Positions 28,451 through 36,476 of a DNA stretch of 64,000 nucleotides are shown here, in pieces (positions within the stretch are counted from its first letter, which is position 1; every line of letters starts with the position of its first letter). The translations under genes and the position numbers were made by a program. The DNA is from Brevundimonas aurantiaca. GTDB taxonomy: Bacteria; Pseudomonadota; Alphaproteobacteria; Caulobacterales; Caulobacteraceae. The DNA lies in contig NZ_JACHOQ010000003.1 of NCBI RefSeq assembly GCF_014199955.1, positions 124,001 to 188,000 of the forward strand, written 5' to 3'. The notes beneath the pieces are model-generated. The model worked only from the letters and a program-made list of their open reading frames with translations, was not told the origin of the DNA and did no database searches.

Positions 28451-29248
28451 ATGAGACGGACGGTCCTGATCACCGGCGCCTCGGCCGGCATCGGCGCCGC
28501 CCTGGCCCGGACCTATGCGGCCAAGGGCTGGAACCTGATCCTGACCGCGCGCCGCGAGGGGCCGCTGACGAGGCTGGCGGACGAGTTGACCGCCGCCCAC
28601 GGGGTGACCGCGACCGTGATCCCCGAGGATCTGTCCGATCCGGCCGCCCCTGAACGGTTGATCGCGGCCGTTGCGGCGCGGGGCCTGACGGTTGACGGCC
28701 TCGTCAACAATGCGGGCTTCAGCCGGGTCACCGGCTTCCTCGACACCGACCTCGCGGCCCACCGGGCCATGATCCAGGTCATGCTGACCGCGCCGGTGGA
28801 GCTGTCGCGCCTGGTCCTGCCCGGCATGGTCCAGCGGGGCTTCGGCCGGGTGCTGAACGTCGCCTCCCTGGCGGGCCAGATGCCGGCGACGGGCGGCGAC
28901 ACCCTGTATGGTCCGATCAAGAGCTTCCTCATCAAGGCCTCCCAGGGCCTGCATCTGGAGACCCTGGGGACGGGGGTCCACGTCACGGTCCTGAACCCCG
29001 GCTACACCCTGACCGAGTTCCACGACGTCAATGGGTCTCGCGATCAGGTGTCGCGCGCCTATCCGGCCTGGATGTGGATGGACGCCGCCCGCGTGGCGCA
29101 GATCGGCTACGACGCCTGCGAGGCGAACCGGGCCAGCGTGACGCCCGGCGTCATGAACAATGTCATGGCGGGCCTGGCGCGCGTCCTGCCCGACGGTCTG
29201 GCCCTGAAGATGGTGGCGAACCACGCCAGGCGGCTGGAGCGGCTGTAG
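28451..29248 (+). CDS. Short-chain dehydrogenase/reductase
   Basis: This 265-residue NAD(P)-dependent oxidoreductase has the Rossmann motif TGASAGIGAALA (9-20), the arginines after strand 2 (LTARREG) that favour NADP, LVNNAGF (about 90), the catalytic Ser in NVASLAG (about 140) and YGPIK (Tyr and Lys, about 154-158). The substrate is unknown. It is in an operon with the Rrf2 regulator and faces lpdA convergently. Confidence 0.88.
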   Translation: MRRTVLITGASAGIGAALARTYAAKGWNLILTARREGPLTRLADELTAAHGVTATVIPEDLSDPAAPERLIAAVAARGLTVDGLVNNAGFSRVTGFLDTDLAAHRAMIQVMLTAPVELSRLVLPGMVQRGFGRVLNVASLAGQMPATGGDTLYGPIKSFLIKASQGLHLETLGTGVHVTVLNPGYTLTEFHDVNGSRDQVSRAYPAWMWMDAARVAQIGYDACEANRASVTPGVMNNVMAGLARVLPDGLALKMVANHARRLERL

Positions 29249-29266
29249 GACCGCTCCAGGTCGAGG

Positions 29267-30664
29267 TCAGATATGGATCGCGTGGCCCAGGGCCCGCAGG
29301 GACGCCTCGTGGAAGGCTTCGCCCAGGGTCGGGTGGACGTGAATGGTCCCGGCCACGTCTTCCAGCACCGCCCCCATCTCCAGCATCTGGGCGAAGCTGT
29401 TGGACAGTTCCGACACATGCTGGCCCACGGCCTGGATCCCCAGCAGCCGGTGGTCGGCCTTGGAGGCGATCACTCGCACGAAGCCGCCGTCCTCGCCGGC
29501 CTCGATGGCTAGGGCCCGGCCGATGGCGGCGAAGGGGAAGACGGCGGTGATCACGTCGTCGCGGCCCTCGACATCGCTGGGGCCCAGACCCGCCGAAACA
29601 ATCTCCGGCTCGGTGAAACAGACGGCGGCGATCGCCGTGGGATCGAACACCCGGTCGTGGCCGGCGATGATCTCGGCGACCACCTCGCCCTGGGCCGAAC
29701 CCTTGTGCGCCAGCATCGGTTCGCCCGTCAGGTCGCCGACGGCCCAGACATTCTTCATGCTGGTGGCGCAGCGGTTGTCGATCTTCACGAACGGACCGGC
29801 CATGGCCACGCCCATGTTCTCCAGACCCCAGCCCTGGGTGCGCGGACGACGGCCGACCGTGACCAGCACCTTGTCGGCCTCCAGCTGCAGCGGCTCGCCG
29901 TCCTTGGTCGTGATCGACAGTTTTCCGTCGCCGAAGCCGCCAGCCCGCGCGCCCAGATGAAGCTCGACCCCGTACTTCTCCAGCCATTTGGCGACCGGAT
30001 CGGTCAGGGCCTTGTCATAGAGGGGCAGGATCCGGTCGGCCATTTCGACGATGGCGACTTCGGCGCCCAGCTTTCGATAGGCGATGCCCAGCTCCAGCCC
30101 GATATAGCCGCCGCCGACCACGACCAGCTTCTTCGGGACCTCCGACAGGCTCAGCGCCTCCGTCGAGGAGATGACGTCGCCGCCGAACGGCAGGAAGGGC
30201 AGTTCGACCGGCTCGGACCCCGTCGCCAATATGACGTGTTCGGCGGTGATGCGGATATCGCCTTCGTCGGTTTTCACCACGCAGGTCTTGGCGTCGGCGA
30301 ACTCGGCCCAGCCCTTGATGACCTTGACCTTGGCCTTCTTCAGCAGGGCCGCGACGCCGGCGTTCAGCTTGCGGACGATCCCGTCCTTCCACGCGACCGT
30401 CTGTTTCAGGTCGATCGCCGGCTTGGCCGCCGTGATGCCCAGGGTCCCGCCCCCGGCCGCCTTGGCCACGGTCTCGAACTTGCCCGCCGCATGGATGATA
30501 GCCTTAGACGGAATACAGCCGATGTTCAGGCAGGTCCCGCCGAGGCCGTCGCCACCGTCCACCAGCACAGTATCGAGGCCCAGCTGCCCGCAACGGATGC
30601 CCGCGACATAGCCGCCGGTGCCCGCGCCGATGATGAGAACTTTGGTTTTCAGGGTCTGGGTCAC
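29267..30664 (-). CDS. lpdA: Dihydrolipoyl dehydrogenase (E3)
   Basis: This 465-residue FAD enzyme reoxidises dihydrolipoamide in 2-oxoacid dehydrogenase complexes. It has the FAD fingerprint [19 protein letters not shown], the redox disulphide in [14 protein letters not shown] (Cys about 46 and 51), an NAD-binding [13 protein letters not shown] and the C-terminal His-Glu pair in [14 protein letters not shown]. It is the fourth gene in the direction of the branched-chain operon, but separated from E2 by the vapBC insertion. The start is GTG at 30664, overlapping the stop of the small upstream gene (GTGA); no good ribosome binding site precedes it. Confidence 0.95.
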   Translation of the reverse strand: MTQTLKTKVLIIGAGTGGYVAGIRCGQLGLDTVLVDGGDGLGGTCLNIGCIPSKAIIHAAGKFETVAKAAGGGTLGITAAKPAIDLKQTVAWKDGIVRKLNAGVAALLKKAKVKVIKGWAEFADAKTCVVKTDEGDIRITAEHVILATGSEPVELPFLPFGGDVISSTEALSLSEVPKKLVVVGGGYIGLELGIAYRKLGAEVAIVEMADRILPLYDKALTDPVAKWLEKYGVELHLGARAGGFGDGKLSITTKDGEPLQLEADKVLVTVGRRPRTQGWGLENMGVAMAGPFVKIDNRCATSMKNVWAVGDLTGEPMLAHKGSAQGEVVAEIIAGHDRVFDPTAIAAVCFTEPEIVSAGLGPSDVEGRDDVITAVFPFAAIGRALAIEAGEDGGFVRVIASKADHRLLGIQAVGQHVSELSNSFAQMLEMGAVLEDVAGTIHVHPTLGEAFHEASLRALGHAIHI

Positions 30665-30945
30665 TGAGAGTCTGTCCCAAAGTCAAAGCGCCGTTTATCG
30701 CCGGAAGAACGCAGCGATTGAGTCGATATGGAGAACTGTTGGGCCTCGAAGCATCCGGCTGAACGACAAACTTCTACTCGGCCGGTCAGGGCATTCATGC
30801 GATAGAACCCATCTGCAACTGGAACGATCTTCGTCACATTCGAACAAGCGGACACTGCCGCAGAGATCGCGAGAGAAACCATCAAAAACACGCCCGCCAC
30901 TCTTACCGCTTCTGGCGTTCCCAATCTGCTAACCAAACCCTGCAT
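30661..30945 (-). CDS. Small putative lipoprotein between the E2 and E3 genes
   Basis: This 94-residue product has a hydrophobic N-terminus with a possible lipobox ([16 protein letters not shown]) and the segment [19 protein letters not shown], a pattern I have seen in small uncharacterised proteins of the kind that carry an R.....TG.V..C motif. Its DNA is visibly less GC-rich than the flanking genes. Its stop overlaps the lpdA GTG by four bases, so it may be needed for lpdA translation. The start at 30945 lies just after the stop of the displaced E2 fragment. I am not certain it is a real protein, but the coupling supports it. Confidence 0.5.
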   Translation of the reverse strand: MQGLVSRLGTPEAVRVAGVFLMVSLAISAAVSACSNVTKIVPVADGFYRMNALTGRVEVCRSAGCFEAQQFSISTQSLRSSGDKRRFDFGTDSQ

Positions 30946-30950
30946 CTAGC

Positions 30951-31085
30951 TCACCCCATCCACAGTGTCGCGGGCTGCTCCAGCAACCCCTTGATCCGCT
31001 GCACGAACACCGCCGCGTCATGCCCGTCGACGATCCGGTGATCGAAGCTGGACGACAGGTTCATCATCTTGCGCACGACCTTCAT
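30951..31085 (-). pseudogene. Displaced duplicate of the 3' end of the branched-chain E2 gene
   Basis: Bases 30957-31080 match 31710-31833, the true end of the E2 gene, with about eight mismatches in 124 bases. The copy encodes RKMMNLSSSFDHRIVDGHDA and onward to LWMG, then stops at 30951; the intact gene ends LWM. It lacks the lipoyl, binding and most of the catalytic domain, so it cannot be an E2. Its ATG at 31085 overlaps the vapC stop (TGATG), so a 44-residue peptide could be made. It is best read as the original E2 tail pushed aside by an insertion that brought its own copy. Confidence 0.85.
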
Positions 31086-31450
31086 CAGAGTTGGTAGGGC
31101 GCACGAACCCCCGGCTCATCGGCCGGAAAGTCCTTGGTGTTGCGGGTGACCAACAGCCGCCCCGTCGTCTGGGCGGCTGCCCAAATGACGGCGTCGGGGA
31201 ATTTCAATCGGTAGGTCTGACGCAGAACGACCGCTCGCTCGGCCACAGCGTCGTCGAGGCCTATGACTATGAAGCCGTCCAAAAACTGTCGGGTATGGTT
31301 GGAGGACTCATCCGCCGCACCGACCATGACTTCGATCCAGGTCACGATGCTGATGGCCGGATTCTCGTAGCGTCCGATCTCGGCGGTCGCCTGTGGGTAG
31401 CCCTTCAGGTGATCGACGAGAATATTGGAATCCAGCAGGGCCGCTACCAT
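31085..31450 (-). CDS. vapC: VapC-type PIN-domain toxin ribonuclease
   Basis: This 121-residue PIN-domain protein has the acidic active-site residues in the expected places: Asp in LLDSNILVDHL (about 7), Glu in TWIEVMVGA (about 40), Asp in KFPDAVIWAAA and a last Asp in TRNTKDFPA. VapC toxins cut tRNA or rRNA. Its start overlaps the antitoxin stop by seven bases, the usual translational coupling of toxin-antitoxin pairs. It ends within a base of the displaced E2 fragment. Confidence 0.9.
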   Translation of the reverse strand: MVAALLDSNILVDHLKGYPQATAEIGRYENPAISIVTWIEVMVGAADESSNHTRQFLDGFIVIGLDDAVAERAVVLRQTYRLKFPDAVIWAAAQTTGRLLVTRNTKDFPADEPGVRAPYQL

Positions 31451-31662
31451 TCGCTGCGGAGCCGCTCTTGGTAGGCGAGGCCGTCTTCACCGTCCTTGCC
31501 CCATATCCCGAAAGACTCTTCGAGGGTCGCTTTCCGACCGTTCCGCGCGACATAGTCGTCGATGGCGGCGCGGATCACGGCGGCGCGAGGCCGCTGCTCG
31601 CGCTTGGCGAGCTCGTCCAAGGCGGCGACCTGGGCCTCATTGGCGTCCACGAGAATACGCAT
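31444..31662 (-). CDS. vapB: Ribbon-helix-helix antitoxin partner of VapC
   Basis: This 72-residue protein starts MRILVDANEAQVAALDELAK and continues RAAVIRAAIDDYVAR, a ribbon-helix-helix DNA-binding fold, followed by a short C-terminal tail (ESFGIWGKDGEDGLAYQERL) that would wrap the toxin. GGAGG six bases before ATG 31662 is a strong ribosome binding site. The palindrome at 31673-31697 directly upstream is its likely operator. Confidence 0.85.
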   Translation of the reverse strand: MRILVDANEAQVAALDELAKREQRPRAAVIRAAIDDYVARNGRKATLEESFGIWGKDGEDGLAYQERLRSEW

Positions 31663-31672
31663 CTCAAGCCTC

Positions 31673-31697
31673 CATGATATATGATGTGTATATCATG
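31673..31697. promoter_or_regulatory. Palindromic operator/promoter of vapBC
   Basis: CATGATATA (31673-31681) and TATATCATG (31689-31697) form a perfect 9-bp inverted repeat with a 7-base spacer, just upstream of the vapB ribosome binding site and downstream of the E2 stop. It is strikingly AT-rich for this genome. Autorepression by the RHH antitoxin-toxin complex on such a site is the normal arrangement. Confidence 0.75.
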
Positions 31698-31706
31698 TCT
31701 GCGCGC

Positions 31707-33422
31707 TCACATCCACAAGGTCGCGGGCTGTTCCAGCAGGCCCTTGATCCGCTGCACGAACACCGCCGCATCATGGCCGTCGACGATCCGGTGATCGAAA
31801 CTGGACGACAGGTTCATCATCTTGCGCACGACCATCTGGCCGTCCTTGACCACGACCCGGTCGGCGATCTTGTTGGGACCGACAATGGCGACCTCGGGGT
31901 GGTTGATGATCGGGGTGTGGACCACCCCGCCCAGGGTCCCCAGCGAGGTGATTGTGATGGTCGAGCCCGACAGTTCCTCGCGCTTGGCCGAACCGTCCTT
32001 GGCCGCGCCCGAGACGCGGGCGATCTCCAGCGCCGTATCCCAGGCGTCGCGCGCCTCGGCGTGGCGGACCACAGGCACCATCAGGCCGTTCGGCGTCTGG
32101 GCGGCTATGCCCAGATGGACCGGGGCGTGCTGGATCAGGACGCCCGCCTCGTCGTCATAATGGGCGTTGATCTGCGGCTGATCGCGCAGGGCCACCACGA
32201 TGGCGCGGGCGATGAAGGGCAGCAGGTTCAGCTTGGGCTGATCCTTCGCCTTGGTCGCGTTCAGATGGGCCCGCAGCTCCTCCAGCGCCGTCATGTCGAT
32301 TTCCTCGACATAGGTGATGTGCGGAATGCGGCGCACGCTCTCGGCCATCTTCTCCGCGATCTTGCGGCGCAGGCCGATGATCTTGACCTCGGTGGTCCCT
32401 TCGGCGCGGGCGAAGGGCGAGCCGCCGGCCGGAGCGGCGGACGTCGGAACCTGGCCGCCGCGGGCGATGAAGCCGTCCAGATCCTCGTGGGTGATCCGTC
32501 CGGCCGGGCCGGAGCCGGGCACGAAGGTCAGATCGACGCCCAGGTCGCGCGCGCGGTTGCGCACGGCGGGCGAGGCCAGGGGGCGTTCGCCGGGGGCCCG
32601 GCCGGTCAGGGCGGGGGCCGGTTTGCCCCCCTCCCCCGCTGCGCGGGTGCTCCCCCCAGGGGGGGGAGATTTTGGTGGGGCTGCCGGCGTCGATCCTCCC
32701 CCCTTGGGGGAAGCAGCGCCGGAGGCGACGGAGGGGGCCTGAACGGGGCTCTTGGCGACATTGCCGGCCCCGGCCACATCGAAGGCCACCAGCGGCCCGC
32801 CGACCGGCACGGCCTTGCCCGCCTCGCCGTACAGGGCGACGACCGTTCCGGCGACCGGCGAGGTGATCTCGACCGTGGCCTTGTCGGTCATGACGTCGGC
32901 CAGGATCTGGTCTTCCTCGACCGCATCCCCGACCTTGACGTGCCAGCCGACCAGTTCGGCCTCGGCCGTGCCTTCGCCGACGTCGGGCAGTTTGAAGACA
33001 TAGTTGCCGGTGGAGGCCTGGGGGGCGTCAAGAGCCCCTCCACCACGCTTCGCGCGGTCCCCCTCCCCACTGGCGTGGGGAGGAGACGATGCCGCTACTG
33101 TCTCCTCCCCGCGCGAAGCGGGGGGAGGTGGCTCGGAGCGCAGCGGAGAGACGGAGGGGCTCTCTTCCGCATTCCCCGCCCCCTCGACCTCGAACTCGAC
33201 CAACGGCCCGCGCACCGGCACCATGGCGCCGGGCTCGCCGTGCAGGGCGATGACCTTGCCGGACACAGGCGCGGTGATCTCTACGGTGGCCTTGTCGGTC
33301 ATCACGTCGGCGACGATCTGGTCCTCGGCGACCGTATTGCCGACCTTGACGTGCCAGCCGACCAGTTCGGCCTCGGCGGTGCCTTCGCCCACGTCGGGCA
33401 GTTTGAAGACGAAACGACCCAT
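31707..33422 (-). CDS. bkdB: Branched-chain 2-oxoacid dehydrogenase E2 (dihydrolipoyl acyltransferase) with two lipoyl domains
   Basis: This 571-residue protein carries acyl groups on lipoyl lysines and transfers them to CoA. Two nearly identical lipoyl domains lie at about 1-80 and 140-215, each with the lipoylation motif MTDKATVEI (Lys44 and Lys181). A peripheral-subunit-binding domain (ASPAVRNRARDLGVDL, GPAGRITHEDLDGF) spans about 283-317, and the acyltransferase domain about 345-571 ends with the catalytic SSFDHRIVDGHDA. The linkers at about 87-130 and 228-267 are encoded by palindromic repeat elements. GGAGG eight bases before ATG 33422 fixes the start; E1beta ends two bases upstream. 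Its 3' end is duplicated at 30957-31080. Confidence 0.95.
   Translation of the reverse strand: MGRFVFKLPDVGEGTAEAELVGWHVKVGNTVAEDQIVADVMTDKATVEITAPVSGKVIALHGEPGAMVPVRGPLVEFEVEGAGNAEESPSVSPLRSEPPPPASRGEETVAASSPPHASGEGDRAKRGGGALDAPQASTGNYVFKLPDVGEGTAEAELVGWHVKVGDAVEEDQILADVMTDKATVEITSPVAGTVVALYGEAGKAVPVGGPLVAFDVAGAGNVAKSPVQAPSVASGAASPKGGGSTPAAPPKSPPPGGSTRAAGEGGKPAPALTGRAPGERPLASPAVRNRARDLGVDLTFVPGSGPAGRITHEDLDGFIARGGQVPTSAAPAGGSPFARAEGTTEVKIIGLRRKIAEKMAESVRRIPHITYVEEIDMTALEELRAHLNATKAKDQPKLNLLPFIARAIVVALRDQPQINAHYDDEAGVLIQHAPVHLGIAAQTPNGLMVPVVRHAEARDAWDTALEIARVSGAAKDGSAKREELSGSTITITSLGTLGGVVHTPIINHPEVAIVGPNKIADRVVVKDGQMVVRKMMNLSSSFDHRIVDGHDAAVFVQRIKGLLEQPATLWM
32625..32739. repeat. Repeat-element sequence inside the E2 gene (second linker)
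   Basis: This stretch contains CCCCCTCCCCCGCTGCGCGG, a CTCCCCCC/GGGGGGAG pair, and GATCCTCCCCCCTTGGGGGA, closely resembling the ends of the element before truB. It is read through in frame on the minus strand as a proline/glycine/serine-rich linker (SPKGGGSTPAAPPKSPPPGG). Confidence 0.7.
33033..33162. repeat. Palindromic repeat element inside the E2 gene (first linker)
   Basis: The element is bounded by GAGCCCCT (33033-33040) and AGGGGCTC (33155-33162), with an inner GGGGAGGAGAC against GTCTCCTCCCC. Its left part (CCACGCTTCGCGCGGTCCCC and following CTCCCC) matches the right arm of the element before truB. It is translated on the minus strand as RSEPPPPASRGEETVAASS and following residues, without a stop codon. 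Confidence 0.8.
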
Positions 33423-33423
33423 C

Positions 33424-34548
33424 TTAACGTCCTCCGGCCATGACGCTCTTCGCGGCGTCTGAAACCCGTTGCGGTCCGGGGAAATATTCCCATTCGAAAG
33501 CATGGGGATAGGGGGTGTCCCAGCCGGTGACGCGGGCGATCGGCGCCTCCAGGTGATAGAAGCAACGCTCCTGCACCAGGGCCGACAGTTCGCCGCCGAA
33601 GCCCGAGGTCTTGGGCGCCTCGTGCACGATGACGCATCGGCCGGTCTTTTTCACGCTGGCCTCGATGGCCTCGATGTCCAGCGGCACGAGCGAGCGCAGG
33701 TCGATCACCTCGGCGTCCACGCCGGCGTGTTCGGCTCCCGCCAGCGCCACCCAGACCATTGTGCCATAGGCCAGGATGGTGACGTCGTTTCCTTCGCGCA
33801 TCACGCGCGCCTTGCCGATCGGCTCGACATATTTGCCCGTCGGAACCTGCGCCAATTCTTGCGCCTTCCACGGCGAGACCGGCTTCTCGTGCCAGCCGTC
33901 GAACGGGCCGTTGTACAGGCGCTTCGGCTCGAAGAAGACGACCGGGTCGTCATCCTCGACGGCGGCGATCAACAGGCCCTTGGCGTCATAGGGGTTGGAC
34001 GGAATGACGACCTTCAGCCCGGCGATATGGGTGAACAGGCTTTCCGGCGACTGGCTGTGGGTCTGGCCGCCGAAGATGCCGCCGCCATAGGGGCTGCGGA
34101 CCACGATGGGGCTGGTGAACTGGCCGCCCGAGCGATAGCGCATCTTGGCCGCTTCGGAGACGATCTGGTCGTAGGCCGGATAGATGTAGTCGGCGAACTG
34201 GATCTCCACGACCGGACGCAGACCATAGGCGCCCATGCCGATGGCGGCGGCGACGATGCCGCATTCGCTGATCGGGGCGTCGAAGCTGCGGGTCAGGCCG
34301 TGCTTCTGCTGCAGCTTGTCGGTGACGCGGAAGACCCCGCCGAAATAGCCGGCGTCCTCGCCGAACGACAGGACGTTCGGATCCTCGGCCATCTTGACGT
34401 CCAGGGCCGAGTTCAGGGCCTGGATCATGTTCATCGGAACGACGCCGGCGCCGGTCGCTTCCGAAGCGGGAGCGGCGTTCTGATCGACCATGTCCGGTTC
34501 GACTCCGTCAGTACGATCCGCTTCGATAAAGGTGGTTTGCTCGCTCAT
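33424..34548 (-). CDS. Branched-chain 2-oxoacid dehydrogenase E1 beta subunit
   Basis: This 374-residue subunit completes the thiamine-diphosphate site of E1. Typical segments: NMIQALNSALDVKMAEDPNV, FGEDAGYFGGVFRVTDKLQ, DAPISECGIVAAAIGMG, EIQFADYIYPAYDQIVSEAA, RSPYGGGIFGGQTHSQSPES and the C-terminal RVTGWDTPYPHAFEWEYFPG. An unusually long, poorly conserved N-terminal tail of about 35 residues precedes the domain. It lies two bases after E1alpha and two bases before E2. Confidence 0.95.
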   Translation of the reverse strand: MSEQTTFIEADRTDGVEPDMVDQNAAPASEATGAGVVPMNMIQALNSALDVKMAEDPNVLSFGEDAGYFGGVFRVTDKLQQKHGLTRSFDAPISECGIVAAAIGMGAYGLRPVVEIQFADYIYPAYDQIVSEAAKMRYRSGGQFTSPIVVRSPYGGGIFGGQTHSQSPESLFTHIAGLKVVIPSNPYDAKGLLIAAVEDDDPVVFFEPKRLYNGPFDGWHEKPVSPWKAQELAQVPTGKYVEPIGKARVMREGNDVTILAYGTMVWVALAGAEHAGVDAEVIDLRSLVPLDIEAIEASVKKTGRCVIVHEAPKTSGFGGELSALVQERCFYHLEAPIARVTGWDTPYPHAFEWEYFPGPQRVSDAAKSVMAGGR

Positions 34549-34550
34549 GA

Positions 34551-35798
34551 TCAGACCCCCACCTCGCGACGCTGTTCGACCAGGCGCCAGTCCTCGGTCG
34601 CATAGACCTCCTCGAACATGGTCTTCACGCTGGGACGCGACTGGCCCAGGGTGCCGATGGCCTCGGACTCCTTGCCGGCGGCGCGAACCTGTTCGACCGC
34701 CTCCTTGAGCGCCGCCGTGTGGCGCTCATCATCCCATTCGCCGATCAGCGTCAGATGCTGGCGCAGCCGCTCGATCGGATCGCCCAGCGGCCATTTCTCG
34801 TGCTCGTCGCCGGGGCGATAGCGGCTGGGGTCGTCCGAGGTCGAATGCGGGGCGCCGCGATAGGTGAACAGCTCGATCACCGTCGCCCCTAGGTTCGAGC
34901 GGGCGCGCTCCTCGGCCCACTGGGTCGCGGCCCACACCGCAAGAAAGTCGTTGCCGTCCACCCGCAGGGCCGGCAGGCCGTAGCCGATGGCCTTGGAGGC
35001 GAAGGTGGTCTCCAGCCCGCCGGCGATGCCCTGGAAGGACGAAATAGCCCACTGGTTGTTGACGATGTTCAGGATGACCGGGGCGCGATAGACGCTGGCG
35101 AAGGTCAGGGCGTTGTGGAAGTCGCCCTCGGCCGTGGCGCCGTCGCCGATCCAGCTGATGGCGATCTTGTCGTCGCCCTTGTAGGCGCTGGCCATGGCCC
35201 AGCCGACCGCCTGGGGGACCTGGGTGCCCAGATTGCCGCTGATGGTGAAGAAGCCGTAGTCCTTGGCCGAATACATGATCGGCAGCTGGCGGCCTTTGAT
35301 CGGGTCTTCGGCGTTGGAATAGATCTGGTTCATCATCGCCGTCAGCGGATAGCCGCGCGCGATCAGCAGCCCCTGCTGGCGATAGGTGGGGAAGCCCATG
35401 TCCTCGCGGCTCAGGATCATGCCTTGGGCGACTGCGATGGCCTCCTCGCCGGTGCACTTCATATAGAAGCTGGTCTTGCCCTGACGGTGGGCGCGGTGCA
35501 TCCGGTCGTCGAAGGCGCGGGTCAGGATCATGGCCTTCAGGCCGCGACGAAGTGTCTCGGGGTCCAGGCGCGGATTCCACGGCCCGACGGCGTTTCCATC
35601 CTCGTCCAGCACCCGGATCAGTCGAAAGGCGTGATCGCGCATCTCATAGGGCGCCGTCGAAACCTCCGGCCGATCCACGGCTCCGGCGGGGTCCATCGTC
35701 AGATGGCTGAAATCCGGCGCGTCGCCCGGCCGACCCGAGGGTTCAGGCACGCGCAAAGAAAGGGGGCGACTGTTCTTTTGGCTCATTTTGTCGTTCAT
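34551..35798 (-). CDS. Branched-chain 2-oxoacid dehydrogenase E1 alpha subunit
   Basis: This 415-residue subunit binds thiamine diphosphate and decarboxylates the branched-chain 2-oxoacids from Val, Leu and Ile. The TPP motif is GDGATAEGDFHNALTFASVY followed by NIVNNQWAIS; the E1alpha signatures KTSFYMKCTGEEAIAVAQG and YRGAPHSTSDDPSRYR are clear. The ATG at 35798 is taken as the start; an open stretch upstream adds about 20 residues without support, and the ribosome binding site is weak. It is the first gene of the operon, divergent from the Lrp-type regulator. Confidence 0.95.
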   Translation of the reverse strand: MNDKMSQKNSRPLSLRVPEPSGRPGDAPDFSHLTMDPAGAVDRPEVSTAPYEMRDHAFRLIRVLDEDGNAVGPWNPRLDPETLRRGLKAMILTRAFDDRMHRAHRQGKTSFYMKCTGEEAIAVAQGMILSREDMGFPTYRQQGLLIARGYPLTAMMNQIYSNAEDPIKGRQLPIMYSAKDYGFFTISGNLGTQVPQAVGWAMASAYKGDDKIAISWIGDGATAEGDFHNALTFASVYRAPVILNIVNNQWAISSFQGIAGGLETTFASKAIGYGLPALRVDGNDFLAVWAATQWAEERARSNLGATVIELFTYRGAPHSTSDDPSRYRPGDEHEKWPLGDPIERLRQHLTLIGEWDDERHTAALKEAVEQVRAAGKESEAIGTLGQSRPSVKTMFEEVYATEDWRLVEQRREVGV

Positions 35799-35894
35799 GC
35801 GGGCGTCCGGTTCCGTTCGGAGGATGCGTCCGTGTTTCCTCTGGACGTGTGATAACACGGCCCCTAAGCAGGCGCTCGCTCAAATTGACCTTGC

Positions 35895-35917
35895 AAAATC
35901 CCTATTTAGGGTATTTT
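35895..35917. promoter_or_regulatory. AT-rich imperfect palindrome between the E1alpha gene and the Lrp gene
   Basis: AAAATCCCTA and TAGGGTATTTT form an imperfect inverted repeat around a TT centre (35895-35917) in an AT-rich patch of the 150-base divergent interval. Lrp/AsnC proteins favour such AT-rich palindromes, so this is the best operator candidate for the adjacent regulator. Confidence 0.5.
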
Positions 35918-35948
35918 ATTTCGCCATAACCACAATCGGAGAAACGCA

Positions 35949-36437
35949 TTGGCGGACGAACTCGATCCCATCGACGCCCGGATCCTGGATATCCTGCAAC
36001 AAGACGCCGGACTGTCGGTCGCCGAAGTGGCGGATCGGGTCGGGTTGTCGGCCTCGCCCTGCTGGCGGCGCATCAAACGGCTGGAAGATTCCGGCCTGAT
36101 CACCAAGCGCGTCACCCTGCTGAACGCCAAGCTGCTGGGCCTGGATTTCGAGGTCTACGCCATCGTCAAACTGATGCTGCCCTCGGCCGAGAACCTCGAC
36201 ATCTTCGAGGCGGCGGTCGCCAAATGGCCGGAAGTGGTCCAGTGCGCCACCATCACGGGCCGCGAGGACTATGTGCTGCGAATCATCACCTCCGACATGC
36301 ACGCCTTCGACAAGTTCCTGCGCGAAAAGCTGCTGGCCCTGGGCATCGTCTCAGACTGCGAGAGCCATATCGTCACCCGCGGCGTGAAGAATGTGACCGC
36401 CCTGCCTCTTGGCATAGTGACCCCTCACGTCGGATAA
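35949..36437 (+). CDS. Lrp/AsnC-family regulator, probable activator of the branched-chain operon (BkdR-like)
   Basis: This 162-residue regulator has an N-terminal helix-turn-helix (LDPIDARILDILQQDAGLSV, VGLSASPCWRRIKRLEDSGL) and a C-terminal RAM ligand-binding domain (VVQCATITGREDYVLRIITS). BkdR proteins respond to branched-chain amino acids and activate a divergent bkd operon, exactly this layout. The start is TTG at 35949, supported by GGAGA six bases upstream and by the absence of any nearer ATG. Confidence 0.88.
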   Translation: MADELDPIDARILDILQQDAGLSVAEVADRVGLSASPCWRRIKRLEDSGLITKRVTLLNAKLLGLDFEVYAIVKLMLPSAENLDIFEAAVAKWPEVVQCATITGREDYVLRIITSDMHAFDKFLREKLLALGIVSDCESHIVTRGVKNVTALPLGIVTPHVG

Positions 36438-36476
36438 GACCGTTCGGCGGCGTCTTCCGCCGAGGGGATGCCGAAC

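Noticed and set aside
30661..31700. Prophage or transposon at the E2-E3 junction
   Set aside because: No integrase, transposase or terminal inverted repeats are visible; only the duplicated gene end supports insertion.
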